DNA from: Wuchereria bancrofti
Lineage: Eukaryota; Nematoda; Chromadorea; Rhabditida; Onchocercidae
Length of the DNA: 64,000 bases
Assembly (NCBI GenBank): GCA_005281725.1
Contig: SSBO01000001.1
Location: 2,588,399-2,652,398, forward strand
Direction: 5' to 3'
Made by a program: the position numbers and the translations under genes. Under the pieces are notes generated by a model, which saw only the letters and a list, made by a program, of their open reading frames with translations, was not told the DNA's origin and did no database searches. This document shows positions 12,901 through 25,660 of the stretch, one piece after another; position 1 is the stretch's first letter; each line of letters opens with the position of its first letter.

Positions 12901-15900
12901 GAAAATACTACTTATTATTATAAAGTATGCCTCACCTTCTGAGACTGTATGTAGGAAGCATGCATCTTTTGATAATATCGAATACGCGAATGATAATAAC
13001 CATAATAAGGACCGTCAGCACACAAAAATCCAATGTTAAGGTCATGTCGCCCTAAAAGTTGATGTGAAAAGTCTCATTTCAAAATTTGAAGAGATTAATC
13101 TGACATGAATCAAAAAATTTCAGTTTACCTAGTAAAATTTGTTCGGCTTGAATTCCATATCTGGCAACATATTCAGCAGCGCTATTGACGGTGGGCATAA
13201 TGTCAGGTGGTGGCGGTATCACATTCGGCTGTTCATTGCTTGGTGGTGGTTCTCCATAGAAACTCAGATACCATTCATAGTAATCGCCTTTTTCCAAATC
13301 TTTTGTTTTTTCTGTAGTTCTACAAAACTACAGAACTTCAGTTAAAAAATCATTTTGTTGTTGCTCGATTCGATCATAATTTGTGGATAGTTAATTGAAG
13401 CGATGCCGAATAGTTTCCTTATTGCTATTTATGACTTTGTGAAAGAAACAATAACTTACTCTTTACTTTCAGCAACTTGTGTTAGTTTTGTTTGTGTGAC
13501 AACTAAATCAGAGAGATTCTTAAAGAGCGAAGAATACATGTCGTCAGCCTAAAACAAATAATCACACACTGCAAATGAAAGAATTCTCCGCTGCGACGAA
13601 TATTCTAATATTGTCTCACATCTAAGATTGTGAAAAATAAAATTTCAAAAATTACAAATCTACATCAGATCAGAAGAATTTCATTAGTCTCATGAATAAA
13701 GTAATTGTTAATAACCTTTCCCAATTTGTAATCATTTCCAACTTGTAACTGTTTCTTGGTAGCAACGTCATTTTCTTCCTTCGTTTTTGGACCAATTACC
13801 GGAGAATTACTTCTGGAATCAGTTTTCCGTGCTCCCCCCATTAGCAAAGGATGAAGATAATTCCCACTGATATCAGATCCCGAATCGCTATCAGAATTAG
13901 AACCTATAACAAATCAACAAATGAACTATCATAGATAAATCTAAATGAACTAACGACAAATTGGATCCTACAGAAAAAAGTAAATTTTAATATTTAGTCA
14001 TGAAATTTGTGCTTCTGAATAAATAAAATAAATCTGAATAAAATAAAGATTACCAATATCTACGTCCTCTTTCTGTTTCTGTTGCTCCTCCAATAGTCGC
14101 TTTTCTTCTTCCAAACGTCGTAATTTTTTCAATTTCGGACGACGCTTTGGGACATGTGATTTTGGTGCATACTTCTTTTCTCGTATCAGTTTTGAGATGT
14201 ATTTGTAATAAGCATTCAAAGGATGATCAAATTCCAGAAAACCAAACTAAAAAATAATCCTTCAACAAATATTAGAGTAGCCTTTCTTACATATTTTTCA
14301 AATCAACAAATGAACGAATGCAGCAATGAGAACCTGATCTTGATTTCCGCGTTGTTTTGCTTTGATAACTATTTCCATCTGAGGACCTTGGGCAACGACA
14401 AATGTTGCTGTACGCTCTATCACAGCATTCTGCTTCATTGTATCCGGCTAAATGAAAAGAGGACGATTTAAAGGACCAATTTATCATCGTTATAATACAG
14501 TTTGGTGGGACTACTAAACAGAAAAGAAATAAAGATAAAGGTCTGTGAGTCATTCTGAGGAGGTCTGTATATAAGGAAGTATATAAGTCATGAAAATTTT
14601 TATTTCTCTGAATAATTTTTCTAGTTATAAAGAACAATGATGATATCGATGATGTCTGATAAGATATACCAAATTCATGCCCAGTGGAAGTTTGATATTT
14701 TCCGGAGGCTGAAATGGTTCATCAATTTCTTCTTCACTACTACTACTTGCTTCTTTACAATTTTCATCATAATTAAATGCAATCTCGGCACGCTTTCGCT
14801 TTTCCTCCTCTTCCTCTGCAAATAAAGGTAGATTACAAAAACATTACTACATGGAAAAAAAATGAAGTATAGCAATTCAATTACTCATCGAATGACAGCT
14901 CAATAACAGTTCAAAGACATACTTTTATATGCTCACAAACTTCCAATTTCTGATCATTTAGACAAATATAAACTTCATACTCTTACGTTCAAGCCTCTTT
15001 ATATCTTCATGCATATCTTTATATCGCTCTTCTTCGCACATTTCCTCTTCGAGTAATTCTGCGGGACAGTCATATCCAATCCCACTCTGACTATAACCAT
15101 CGCCAGTAATACATGCAATATCTAATGCTTCTGTACTTGAAAGATGCAAGCGACAGTCATACCTGGAAATGATATTTACATGACAGTGTAGAATAATGAA
15201 GGAATACAATGTGAAGACATAGAAACTAAGTTCTAAATGATATTCCAAACTTTGTGAACTTAGTTTCTATATCCCCAATGGTATTTCTTTCTGAAATCAA
15301 GCCAGCATGGTATTTCTTTCTGAAATTAAGCCAGACTAGGCTTCTCACAACAACAAACTGTTTATCTCACAATTATAGTGCACTTACGAAAAGTACATAC
15401 CACCATACTGCCCAAACTATTGGGCGTGTGTGACGTCCCATCCATATCTGAAATGTTGGCAGAAATACATTATTTGATACTTACTAATTGAAATTTCTTG
15501 CCAAAGAGACAAAAACGTTAAGTTAGTGCAAGATAGCAATCGCTTACCTTAGTTTGATATTTCAAAATATTGTTGTTTTGGCACCTTTTTTTCGCATTAT
15601 TCTTTCCAAAATTTATTCATCCGTCCAGTCTTTTAAATGCTTTATTGCATGATTGAAAAACCTTTCATATGATTTGTAAAGCTAGGAAAAAAGTATCACA
15701 ATTATGAAAAGAAGGATATCATTCATAATTGAGATATCTTTTTTCGAAAAGTTCCCCTTATTCTGTACCCAAAGAAGGAAGCGGGAACGAGATAAGAGAC
15801 AAAAGTAGTAATAATAAGGCGTTACGGTTCTAAATTATTGCATTGATCGGGTTTCAGAGAATATATAAATAGACTAGTCAATTCCAAAAATACGAATCAC

Positions 15901-17160
15901 AATGAAAGAAGTACTAAATCTAGCTCTTAGCGAACTACTTCCCATTACTTGAAAAGAAATGCTGATGAAACTTCTTTTTCAAACACAAAATAGCAATCCG
16001 CCAAACGATACATTATCAGAATAACTCGTCTATTTTAGCGCGTTTCGACGATATTGCTATTTGATATACAGTACTAGAGGAAAACATTAAGAAGTTCTTG
16101 TACTTCTTAATTTAACGTTTCCATTGATTCAGTATCAATAATTTGTACTAATCAACCCATGACAACAATTATGATGGAAAATTAAGATTTCAAAAAATTA
16201 AATGAAACCTACCAATAGTTATTGTTGAGTTTAGACCATCAATTTTGAGCTGCCATAAACCACACATCTTGATCAACCTATTTCGAAAGGAGTACGGAAC
16301 AAAAGTCAATTTACAGAGTTAAAGTCTTTCACTAACTCACCTATCAATCAGTAACTGTGAATCTGCCGGATGTGTTATCAAATGTCGTTCTTCTGCAACC
16401 CACTCCGCGCGATCATCGTTTACATATATTCGTGATGCGTAGCCAAACACAAGCAATTTATCCTAGGATAAAACAAATCATTTGGTTGTAAACATAATTT
16501 CCATTCTATATGAAAACTTTATTCAGTAGTCATAAAGTTTAACCCACTGAAAGTAAGAATAATGTTATCTTTAGGTAGCTCAAGGAAGGATCAATGTCTT
16601 ACTAAATCGCATGTCCTACTTCGAGTTTGCAATCTGAGTAGTGATATAAAAAACTGACTTTGAGTTATAATACTTTTTTTTGCACCTTTGTTGCTGATGT
16701 CTATTTCCTCTCCCTTTCGACCTAGCAACTATTTCTTTGTTTGAAGAAATTATGACCTATTTCCAAATACTGGTTTAACACTCAAATTTTTGTTGAAAGC
16801 AATTGCTGGATTGTGAAAATTAAGAATTTGATGTAATTAACATAGAAATTAATGTGTAGTTTTTCTCACACCTATTTGTTACATATTCTTATCCATATTT
16901 TCCAAATTACTTCAGAGAGTAATAAGAATGGACACGTTAGAAGAAAATAAATATTTTGATAATTCCAAAAACTAAATCGAAGGATTTTTCATTTGAACTG
17001 GAAATATTTAAACAAAAATGAAACGTCCGAGCAACTACAGAATATTACAATGAACAAAAAGTGTAGGAAACAAGAAGCCATTCAACAAAAATCCTACCTG
17101 TGTATCGTCTGGCCCTCGCCTTTTGGCACCACGACAAAGCCTTACATTTTCCGCACTCAT
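9961..17160 (-). CDS. swp-1: Splicing factor SWAP / suppressor-of-white-apricot (SWP-1)
   Basis: Nuclear alternative-splicing regulator. Nineteen exons, all in phase, listed 5' to 3': 17160-17098, 16462-16341, 15162-14987, 14815-14670, 14447-14334, 14246-14054, 13903-13716, 13548-13460, 13319-13129, 13051-12936, 12807-12747, 12655-12441, 12088-11934, 11514-11436, 11303-11190, 11063-10941, 10829-10693, 10430-10305, 10063-9961; 836 aa. Domains in order: DRY_EERY N-terminal domain ([20 protein letters not shown], then [13 protein letters not shown], residues about 22-120); SURP1 ([16 protein letters not shown] to NAYYKYI, about 173-225); SURP2 ([17 protein letters not shown] to [11 protein letters not shown], about 400-455); a proline-rich PPPPPPPF segment; PISFSL as in vertebrate SFSWAP; an Arg/Lys/Ser-rich end ([17 protein letters not shown]). 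ATG17160 is one base after a CTGTAG acceptor. Three candidate extra exons lie in introns 2 and 13. Confidence 0.93.
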
Positions 17161-18236
17161 GCTACAGGTCATCAAACTCAGATAGTTCAGCAACTATATA
17201 AAATGAGATATTATGAACCATTTTGTAGCCAGTCTATAACTAAGCAACAAAATGAAAATTTCCAAAAAAAAAACATAGCTATGCGTAAGTGTAGACGCAT
17301 GACACAAGGCTAACATTTACCCCGCACCTTTTATTTGCAAAAGATGCATAGATTAGCAGCTATAAAGTACTCGAAACTTTTCCGATCCATTAAAAAAAAA
17401 AAGAAACTGACTGGAAATAATTAACCAAACAACTGACCAAACACACTGCTTAGTCGAAGAAATTGTTCAGTTACGCTTCTAAAACCGCTCATTCAAAGTT
17501 GATTTAATTTAATGTCATAAAAAAGCATTGTCATTATAAAGTGATAAGTAATACATTCGAAATATAAGCTTCTAGTTAGATTAATCAATATCAAAAAAAA
17601 AAACTTTATCAATATCATTGAGATGAACAGTTCATTTACGAGGCTATTATAAAAATATTTGTAATACCCTTAAAATTACCTGATATTCAACACAATGTTT
17701 CATTCGATCGCTCCTAAAATTACAGCAGAAACAAATGGACAGATTAATCATAAATTAAAAACAGTGCAATTGAAAGTATATAATAGAAAATGCGAAATTA
17801 ACTGATAATTGTTCCAGTAATAATAAAGTTAATTCCAACTAAATTCATTAAATCTCATGACAAGCATTAAATCATCAGATTCATTAAATCATATAGCATG
17901 AGATTGGGAATTAAAAGTAATAGAGATAATTTGAAATCCTACAAGAAATCATACTGAAGAAATATGGCATCAGAAGTACAGAAGAAAAGTCAAAAGATAC
18001 AACATGATAATTTGATCGAAATCACAGAGAGACCAATAACTTCACAGTATTTTTCTTCCCAAAGCACCAAACTCCATTTGAGTCTCAAACAACGCCGCTG
18101 TCAGCCAAGTTGTCCAGTATCCTCAAAAATCGATCTTGTTCTAAAAAAGAATTTTAACAGTTATTTTTTATACTGAAAAACACTGTTCAATAAATTGGCA
18201 AACACCAAATTTATCACATTAGGATTAACAAACATA
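17161..18236. other. Intergenic between the 688-aa gene and swp-1
   Basis: About 1.1 kb separating two head-to-tail minus-strand genes. Short A-runs and chance frames only. The distance is longer than a typical nematode operon spacer. Confidence 0.55.
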
Positions 18237-21200
18237 TTAACCTTCTTCAGAAGCACAACCAATGCATCCTTCAGGATTATGCGAATATTCAACGTCCGAA
18301 GCCTTCTGATCTTGACCTTCCAGAAATTTTGTTTCTTGTGTTGTTGACAAAATTGCATGTTGATCAGTAGATTCCATCAGGTTCGCAACAGTACTGTTTG
18401 TTTGCAGAGCTGAACAATATCCATCATTATAACCTTGTTTGTAGGCCTTCTGAAAAACACTTTCATGTAGAGGATTGCTTAGATGAAGATAAAATTTCGA
18501 GCAATCTAAATGTTTAAAATAGTAAGTGGGAAAAATGTATAATAAGATGAGAATATAAGAAAACTACTATAGTACAACTATAAAAGTGACATACTGAAGT
18601 ATAAATGGCTAAATCATTTGCATATTGCTTTGAATACTGCTTTACTGTTTCTTCCAACGAATTTATCGTTTGTACAAGCCTGCAATATTATAATTTGAAG
18701 AATCAATATTTACTCACTGACTCAAGAAAATTTATTAACATTGAAAGAATGTTAATAAATTAGTGAAAATCTATAATTACTGAAAAACTAATAACTCCTC
18801 ACTTGCAAACATCCCATGCATGCTCGTTCTGCATTTTAATGATTTCTGCATATAAATTCTCTTCGATTTTGTTCTTTTTAATAATTGACGATAAATCATT
18901 CAATTCGAAGCTTGTAGATGCTTCATTTTTGCACTTCGTTTTATAATCCTGTTAAAGAATAATCAATTGCTGTTTAAAGAGAATGAAAATTATAACAACC
19001 GAAATTGTAATAGTTCAAAATAAAAGCTATCGAATGTATGATTTACCTTGGTCAATAGTTCCAGCACTTTAATGCTATCATTTTTTGGCGCACAAGAAGA
19101 AATAACTGAGTTATTGTAATCACTAGGCAACATAGTTTTTGCTGATGTACATATGCGTTGTAAAAGGCTCTTCGGTTTAATAGGTGCATCTTTTATAGAT
19201 TCTATCTGACTGTTGGGCAAAATGTCGAGCTGCAATTAAATGCAATAATGACAGATAAATAAAACTAAAGCAAATCTTATATGATGCAACTAATAAAGCT
19301 GATAAGTTCTTCCAAAAATTGAAAAATCACTTTTATACCTTTGATTCAGCGGGCTCATCCAAAACCAGATCGGCATTAGACTGGTTATGAGATACAGATG
19401 AATCTTGAAGAGAAAACCATTTTTCGGCATCATCGAGCATATCATAATCCGAGTCATTTAACGGTGGGAAAAATGAATCCTCCGTCGAGACACCTTGATT
19501 TGCATAATGAGCCCTATAACAAAGAAAAAACCCAATGAAATGAAAAAAATAGATATAAATAGATACATTCAGCAAAATAGCATCTGACAATTAATGTATT
19601 ATAGTACCCATTGATAAGATCCATAAATACTCGAGAATACAATTTGCTCCAATTCCCTTTCGTGTCACCAAGTGCATTTCCATTAGCAACAAGCCATTTA
19701 CGAACATAATCAACAATTCGCACATCAGGAATCTCACCACGTAATCTAGACGCTTCCAAAGCTGCTATTATTATTCTATTCTCAGAGCACAGTTGATTTG
19801 AATGACTAATCCTTAAAATCAAGAAAGTTGTCAGAAACACTGGAACCATTTTCATTCAGTGTATTTCACTTCACAGCTTTAGTAGGAGAATATTTAAGAT
19901 AAAGAAATTTTTCAGCCTATTTTTTTTTTTTTTAAATCGTTAAAACCATCTCTGGTAATTTGTGAATGAATATATGAGGAAATAGGTTGTGTTGATCCTT
20001 TTGGCTTTAATTTACCAAACAATAATAATAGCGAGAAAAAATTAAGCAATATTCCGATTTTTTAATTCCTGATCTACTCATGTATTCAATTATGATCCAG
20101 CACTACTAAGCTGATGATTCAGATCAGATTTTACGAAGCAAAAACAAAACAGTCAGATGAAGGTGAAAAACAAAAAGTGGTAAAATATATAATAAAAAGA
20201 AACACTGACAACTTCTCACCATGATTCCTTATTGAAAGACACTAATAGCTTCCAAAAATTAAGTACAATAAAGTTAGGTTGCGCAAATGCTAATGGCGGT
20301 AGAATACCCAAACTGGAAATACCATATTTTTGCACATGAGATGTGCACAGCTCAGACCACTTTGCCGCTCCTAACAACAGCACCTGAATGAACTGCAAAG
20401 TTAGAACTGTACACAAAGCATTTAATCATGCACAGAAATACAAATACAATTTCAAAACCATTTTACTCGTCTCGAATAATGATTCATAAAACATACTTTT
20501 GCATCAATTCTGCTAAATGACGACAAAGTAAATGATTGCAGATCATCACCAGAAGTCTCAGCAGGTATATTTTTCAGGAAAAGATCCAAGAAAGAAGCTA
20601 AAACTGATAATTAATTACAGCTTTATAAGTTATAAACCAGCTAATTGATACGAAGTTTTCCATTTTAAATTACAGCGAATACAATGTTGTAGATAAAGAG
20701 AACCACATTCAAATATCAAAGCAATCTTACGAAATTATGATTAAATTTTACGATTAAACGATACATCCACTTACCGTTATCACGCATATCGCTGTTGTGA
20801 GCTAATAACCATAATAAGTTAATCAAAAAATCGTTTTTATCCGCTAAATTGATCAGTCCTGGAAGACCAAAGAGACCACAGAATATCAAATAAAATTTTA
20901 TAAAATTCAAACCACCATAAATACAAAAAGAATCACTATAAAACGATGAAAGTAACCCTCACTGCTGATTTTGTTCTGTTCTATATGATGTGTTTCATGA
21001 GTGCTTGGTACCGAATTTATTGAAGTCATGAATGATTTAGAACGAGATGTGGTAACACCGTTACATGCAGCATACAAACGTTCTCCAACCTAAAGTCACC
21101 ATTGTAGCTTCTCATAGCACACTGATTTCAGCTTCACAATATATTCATTCTTATTTTAATTGTTTCAGATAAAGGTCATCTGTAAACCACTATCATTACA

Positions 21201-22362
21201 GAGAAAAATCATTACTACTATTTCAAATAAATTTTTTCCAAAACTTTGAATATTCTAAAAAATTTCATGAAGTGAATTCGAAATGAATTTTACAATTCTG
21301 CGAACAATGAACAAAATACCAATTGTGTCGTAGAATTGGATAACTTGACCCTATTGAAATGCTGAAGAAGTGTACGCAGTACGAACGTTTCAAGCACAAA
21401 GATGGAAGCAAGCAGAGATGAGACAGGCGATGCTTTATAAAAAATATCGTACGCGATTGAATAACTGACAAATGCCAACTCTTCGTACATCCTACTTCCT
21501 TTTTCCTGTTATAAAAAAAAAAATCCCTTTGGAAATCTAAAGATGTTCAGAAATTTCCAGTTCAGCCACATTCGCTTAGCTTTATATTTTTTCGCTTAGC
21601 TTCAAGACAGTGTTTAAAAAAAAAACAGATCGAATATTACTATATGGTGAAGAAGAAGGAATGTGTCGCCAATGCTGCGGAATAAGATGCCTTTAGCAAA
21701 TGACTGGAAGTGGTCCAGGGATGGAGTGCGGGGCAGTTCCATTACTTCCCTGATTAAAGTGTCCAACCTGCAAGAAATAATAAGCAAATATAAAATACAT
21801 CCCCTCTCTTCTTTCCTGTTTCTTTTCGCGTGCTATACTGTAATATTTTGGAATTTTAAAGTAGGTATATAGCGCAGACGACTGCAGTCATACAACCGTG
21901 TACAGACTCACTCAAGTATATGGCTGAAGATTTTGGTGGTACGTAAAATCCCAACATCGAATGAAAGCTTCAACGAATGCTTAATTCGTCCATTCAATAC
22001 CAAAACTAAAGTTTTAAAACGCCCTTCGCTTTCTTGTAAATCTTGTCCCTGGAAATAAAAAAATGGACAAGTCCCAATAAAATTCTAACAGCAGTATTAC
22101 GAATCCAGCTCTGAATCAAACAAGAACAAAAGTTTCTACTTGTCACTTTTTTTCCAGGATCTGACAATACAAACAATTAGTTTTGCAAGATTATTTTTTC
22201 ATACTTCAGGATATCAGAAATAATTACCTTTAATATCAAATACGCTCTATTCAGCCAAACCATGTCATTGAATAATGGACTCAGAATTTTTGTTGTTTCT
22301 TGCTCCATTTGTTGTATCAGTTTCGCATCACGTTTCAACTGATTCTGAAATTTCAATCGCAT
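18237..22362 (-). CDS. Unrecognised 688-aa protein, helical with C-terminal coiled-coil
   Basis: Family not recognised. Fourteen exons keep phase throughout: 22362-22228, 22048-21912, 21767-21641, 21505-21320, 21089-20963, 20858-20775, 20597-20497, 20383-20220, 19811-19608, 19513-19339, 19229-19047, 18948-18803, 18679-18595, 18449-18237. The N-terminal half is Leu-rich and helical without clear membrane segments (e.g. LLASIFVLETFVLRTLLQHF, INLLWLLAHNSDM). The middle is acidic (NDSDYDMLDDAEKWF). Residues around 530-620 look coiled-coil (KIEENLYAEIIKMQ, INSLEETVKQYSKQ). The end carries CIGCASEEG. Exon 4 may instead end at 21350 (678 aa). The start is preceded by a GCAG acceptor at 22396 and a 33-nt leader containing a 2-codon upstream ORF (ATG GGT). 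A scaffold or trafficking/cytoskeletal role is possible but unsupported. Confidence 0.75.
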
Positions 22363-24727
22363 CTTTATTACTCTCGCTCTATTAACCCATTAATCCTGCG
22401 ACAGGATTAAATCTATATTATTTAAAAATCCCTGATATCTGATTTGTTGCCTACCGTTTTTATCTTCTTTTTAACAATATTCATCATAAATTAACCATCA
22501 TCATTATTGTCTCCATCATTCTTTTCTTTTCAGTATAATAAATTTATTAATAAGGGATGAAACTAACAGTCTTCGAAGCGGTGGATGTTTTCGATGGTTG
22601 AAACATCATACCAACCAGAAAAATTCCTGTTAATAAAACGACTATAACGGCGTAAACATACGAGTTGAAAAACCAACACAATATCACCTTATTAGCTTAT
22701 TAGCGTCACTAGCGCTTATTAGCATATTAACGTTATTAGCGTTACGATTATAGTAATATACCAGAGATATTAACATGACAATGAAAGTGGAGCACACGTG
22801 ACCTTGCAGGAAAAATTCATAACACTGTATTCATAACACTGAAACAGGTATCATACTTCGCTATTATATGTTATCATGCATCAACGAAACTAAATGCAAA
22901 AGAAGTAAAAACTCGAGGGAAAAACTGATCTAAAAAAATAATAATTGTTGCGTAGTTGGAATAATATTTAGAAACGTTTTTAACATACCAATATAATTTT
23001 AATCGTGAAGAGAAAATGAAAACAGCAATTTAAGCAAAGGCTTAACTTTATTCGTTGTTTATTGCTTGAAGAATTTCCTACATTACACTGCTACGTAACA
23101 TGGATTATTTAAGCAGATTTAAATAAGGTCAGAACAAAATAAAATTTTTAACTTTTAACTTTGCGTATGGTAATTTCAAAGAATAGTAGAATCTTTCCAG
23201 AGAAAGTGTCCATTAACAACATTCACCACAAATCAAAGCGGCAAACCCTAATCAAAAACTCCTAGCCTCCCACCCACCTATTTACACTACTAATTGGAAG
23301 TAAATGAAGTTCTGTTTTATGTTTTGGTTAAGAAAAGCGACTATGACGGGGCCATAGTGAAAATAGTTGTCTCATAGAAGTTTTCCCATAAAATTTCAAA
23401 GTGGAGTCCAAATTTTCCTGCAAGCTTTGAAAAGCAAATTGTAAAGTATACTGAAGTCTTTGATATGTACGTGACATTTTGTACTCGCCTATGATGTGCC
23501 AAAATGTTCTAAGAAAAGTCAAAAAATGAAATCAAAATAAAATTTTAAAATGAAATTAAAAATTAGGTTCTCTTCTCCTTGGCAAAACCAAGTTTTCAGA
23601 ATGTACGATCTGAGTATAAGAATATCAAAATAACTGCCAAAAACTAAGATCCTTGCTGTTATGTTAAAAATCTAAAACAGATGTCTAAGCAAGTCATTAA
23701 CACTTATAGCCTAATGACTACACTTAAAAAATGCTTTGGGAAAATGTGTTCATTTCTAGATTTAAAAACTTCTACTTTGCTAATTAGAAATTACTAATTA
23801 CGCAGCTTTATTAGGAATTAGTAAATTAAAAACAGAGGGTGAATTATAAATTTAAGTTCTGTTTTCATAAAAAAGTTGCAAAAGTCATGAATTGGGATAC
23901 TCTATTTTAGAGTGAAAAATATCAAGGTCAATTTGGGGTCAAGCATTTCATTCTATTTTAAAATGCTTCTATTGAGTCTGAGTTTATACAACTCATAACA
24001 TGTATACTTTTTTTATTTAATGTAGCTTAAATGAATTATGTGATTACACCTAACTGCTCAAGCGGTACCATTTTGCAACGAGAATTGTGCCATAAATAAA
24101 TCAGTTGTAACAGCTATATTTTAATCGGTTAACAAAAATAAACAAGTACTTTCGTAAATGCATTTGTTCCATGATTGATATTTGGCAGTGAAATGATAGT
24201 ATTAAGTAAAATTCCATAGTAATTTTGAAAACGAAACAAATTTCATTATAAATTTTGATATTTCTATTGTTAGTATTTGCAGCATGTCCATTCAGTCTTT
24301 AATTTGTTGCAGTGATGATATGATAATATATCAGAATAACTGTAGAAAAATCAACCTTTGAAAATTAACTTTTTAATTTTGTTTAATCCATATCCATTTA
24401 ATTCATTCATTAATTTGTCATGGATGCAACAATAATTCATTACCAAAAGTTTTAAACTTCATTTTCCATCTTCATATCATTCACGATATCGGCTTTTCCT
24501 GTTCTTGTGAAAAAAAATATAAAAACCGATTGTTTGGGTATTATATATGTTTGATTTAATCGGAAGAGTGCACCAATGTCAGCTTACCATCCATGTCGTC
24601 TTAGATCCATTACTACTTCAATTATAATCTATTATATTATGATATCGGAATTATTTCATACAATATTTCGAATGTCTAATTCAGTGGAAAAGTTGAGATA
24701 AACATTTAAATTCAGAATGATATTACT
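22363..24727. other. Gene-poor AT-rich spacer
   Basis: No supported gene. It contains a perfect 9-bp inverted repeat at 22390-22410 and an irregular TTATTAGC-rich patch at about 22689-22745. A 64-codon minus-strand open frame at 23328-23522 has no splice context or recognisable motif. Confidence 0.55.
22390..22410. repeat. Short perfect hairpin at a splice acceptor
   Basis: ttaatcctg / cga / caggattaa: two 9-bp arms with a 3-nt loop. On the minus strand the CAG of one arm is the presumed trans-splice acceptor for the 688-aa gene, so the acceptor could be folded into a stem. Confidence 0.6.
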
Positions 24728-25660
24728 CACTATTTATCTAACCAGGCAGTACTGACACTAAATAAATTTACGACAAAATTAAGAATCATTTACGATGCAT
24801 CAGCTCACTTCAAAGGAATGAAAAATTTAAACGATGTTTTGTATCATTTAAGGACCAATAAGATCCAAAAATTTACAGGAGATACCGCGATTCACTACAA
24901 CCTCCCAAATGTAGAGGAGTTACCGCGATTCACTACAACCTCCCAAATGTAGAGGAGTTACCGCGATTCACTACAACCTCCCAAATGTAGAGGAGTTACC
25001 GCGATTCACTACAACCTCCCAAATGTAGAGGAGTTACCGCGATTCACTACAACCTCCCAAATGTAGAGGAGTTACCGCGATTCACTACAACCTCCCAAAT
25101 GTAGAGGAGTTACCGCGATTCACTACAACCTCCCAAATGAAACACAATTTCACGACTTCACTTATGTGCAAGATTGAAAGAAAGAAAGAAACACTTTTAG
25201 TCTTTGCCAAATTCGTATTGCATCGTTAAAGGAATGACAATACTCCGATTGGAATTACTCTCAACACTGATCGCAGTAAGAGTTTGTAATAAAACAACTA
25301 TTATGGCAGAGTTTTCAATGTTACCATTGGGTACAAAATCATTGCCCACTAATTCCAACTTTTGTTGTAGAAATAAGAAGGCGAAAATTTCATTTCTTTA
25401 TATGCCCAGTGAATACACTAAAGGGCTTTCATTTAAAAAGTAAAAAAATTATGAACTACGATGGAAAAGACGAAGAGGAATTAAACTGGCCACAACGCGA
25501 AATTGAAGTCATAAAAGACAATGGAAATGAAGAAGGAGACAAATTAATCGCAAAGGTGACCGCGTCTCTATCCAAGAAATAAAACTTATTGACAGCAGTC
25601 GTTTAGTAAACGATTAAGATTCATTTAGTAAATGGTTAAGACTACTTAGATTCTTTTTAT
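24728..25660 (+). mobile_element. BEL/Pao retrotransposon pol remnant (decayed)
   Basis: Fragments of a Pao-type polyprotein. LRIIYDASAHFKGMKNLNDV (about 24781-24840) matches the N-terminal RT signature of Pao elements. KGMTILRLELLSTLIAVRV (about 25228-25284) matches the Peptidase_A17/RNase H region. NYDGKDEEELNWPQREIEV (from about 25452) and SFSKWLRLLRFF (about 25620-25655) match the following linker before integrase. Frames change between blocks and stops interrupt them, and the RT catalytic core (YXDD region) is absent: its place is taken by a 38-bp tandem repeat. No LTRs, gag, protease or integrase were seen nearby. It is a dead copy, typical of the Pao elements common in filarial genomes. 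Confidence 0.82.
24883..25139. repeat. Perfect 38-bp minisatellite, 6.8 copies
   Basis: Units starting taccgcgattcactac begin at 24883, 24921, 24959, 24997, 25035, 25073 and 25111; the last stops after 29 bases. The copies are identical. The period is not a multiple of three. It sits exactly where the RT core of the surrounding Pao fossil should be. Confidence 0.97.

Noticed and set aside
22689..22745. TTAGC-rich patch considered as an interstitial telomere repeat
   Set aside because: Nematode telomeres are TTAGGC; the patch is TTATTAGC-like and irregular.
23328..23522. 64-codon minus-strand open frame (HIIGEYKMSRTYQRL...)
   Set aside because: No neighbouring exons, splice borders or recognisable motif; kept as non-coding.
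24883..25139. Regular direct repeats resembling a CRISPR array
   Set aside because: The repeats abut with no spacers, and the host is a nematode; it is a plain tandem minisatellite.
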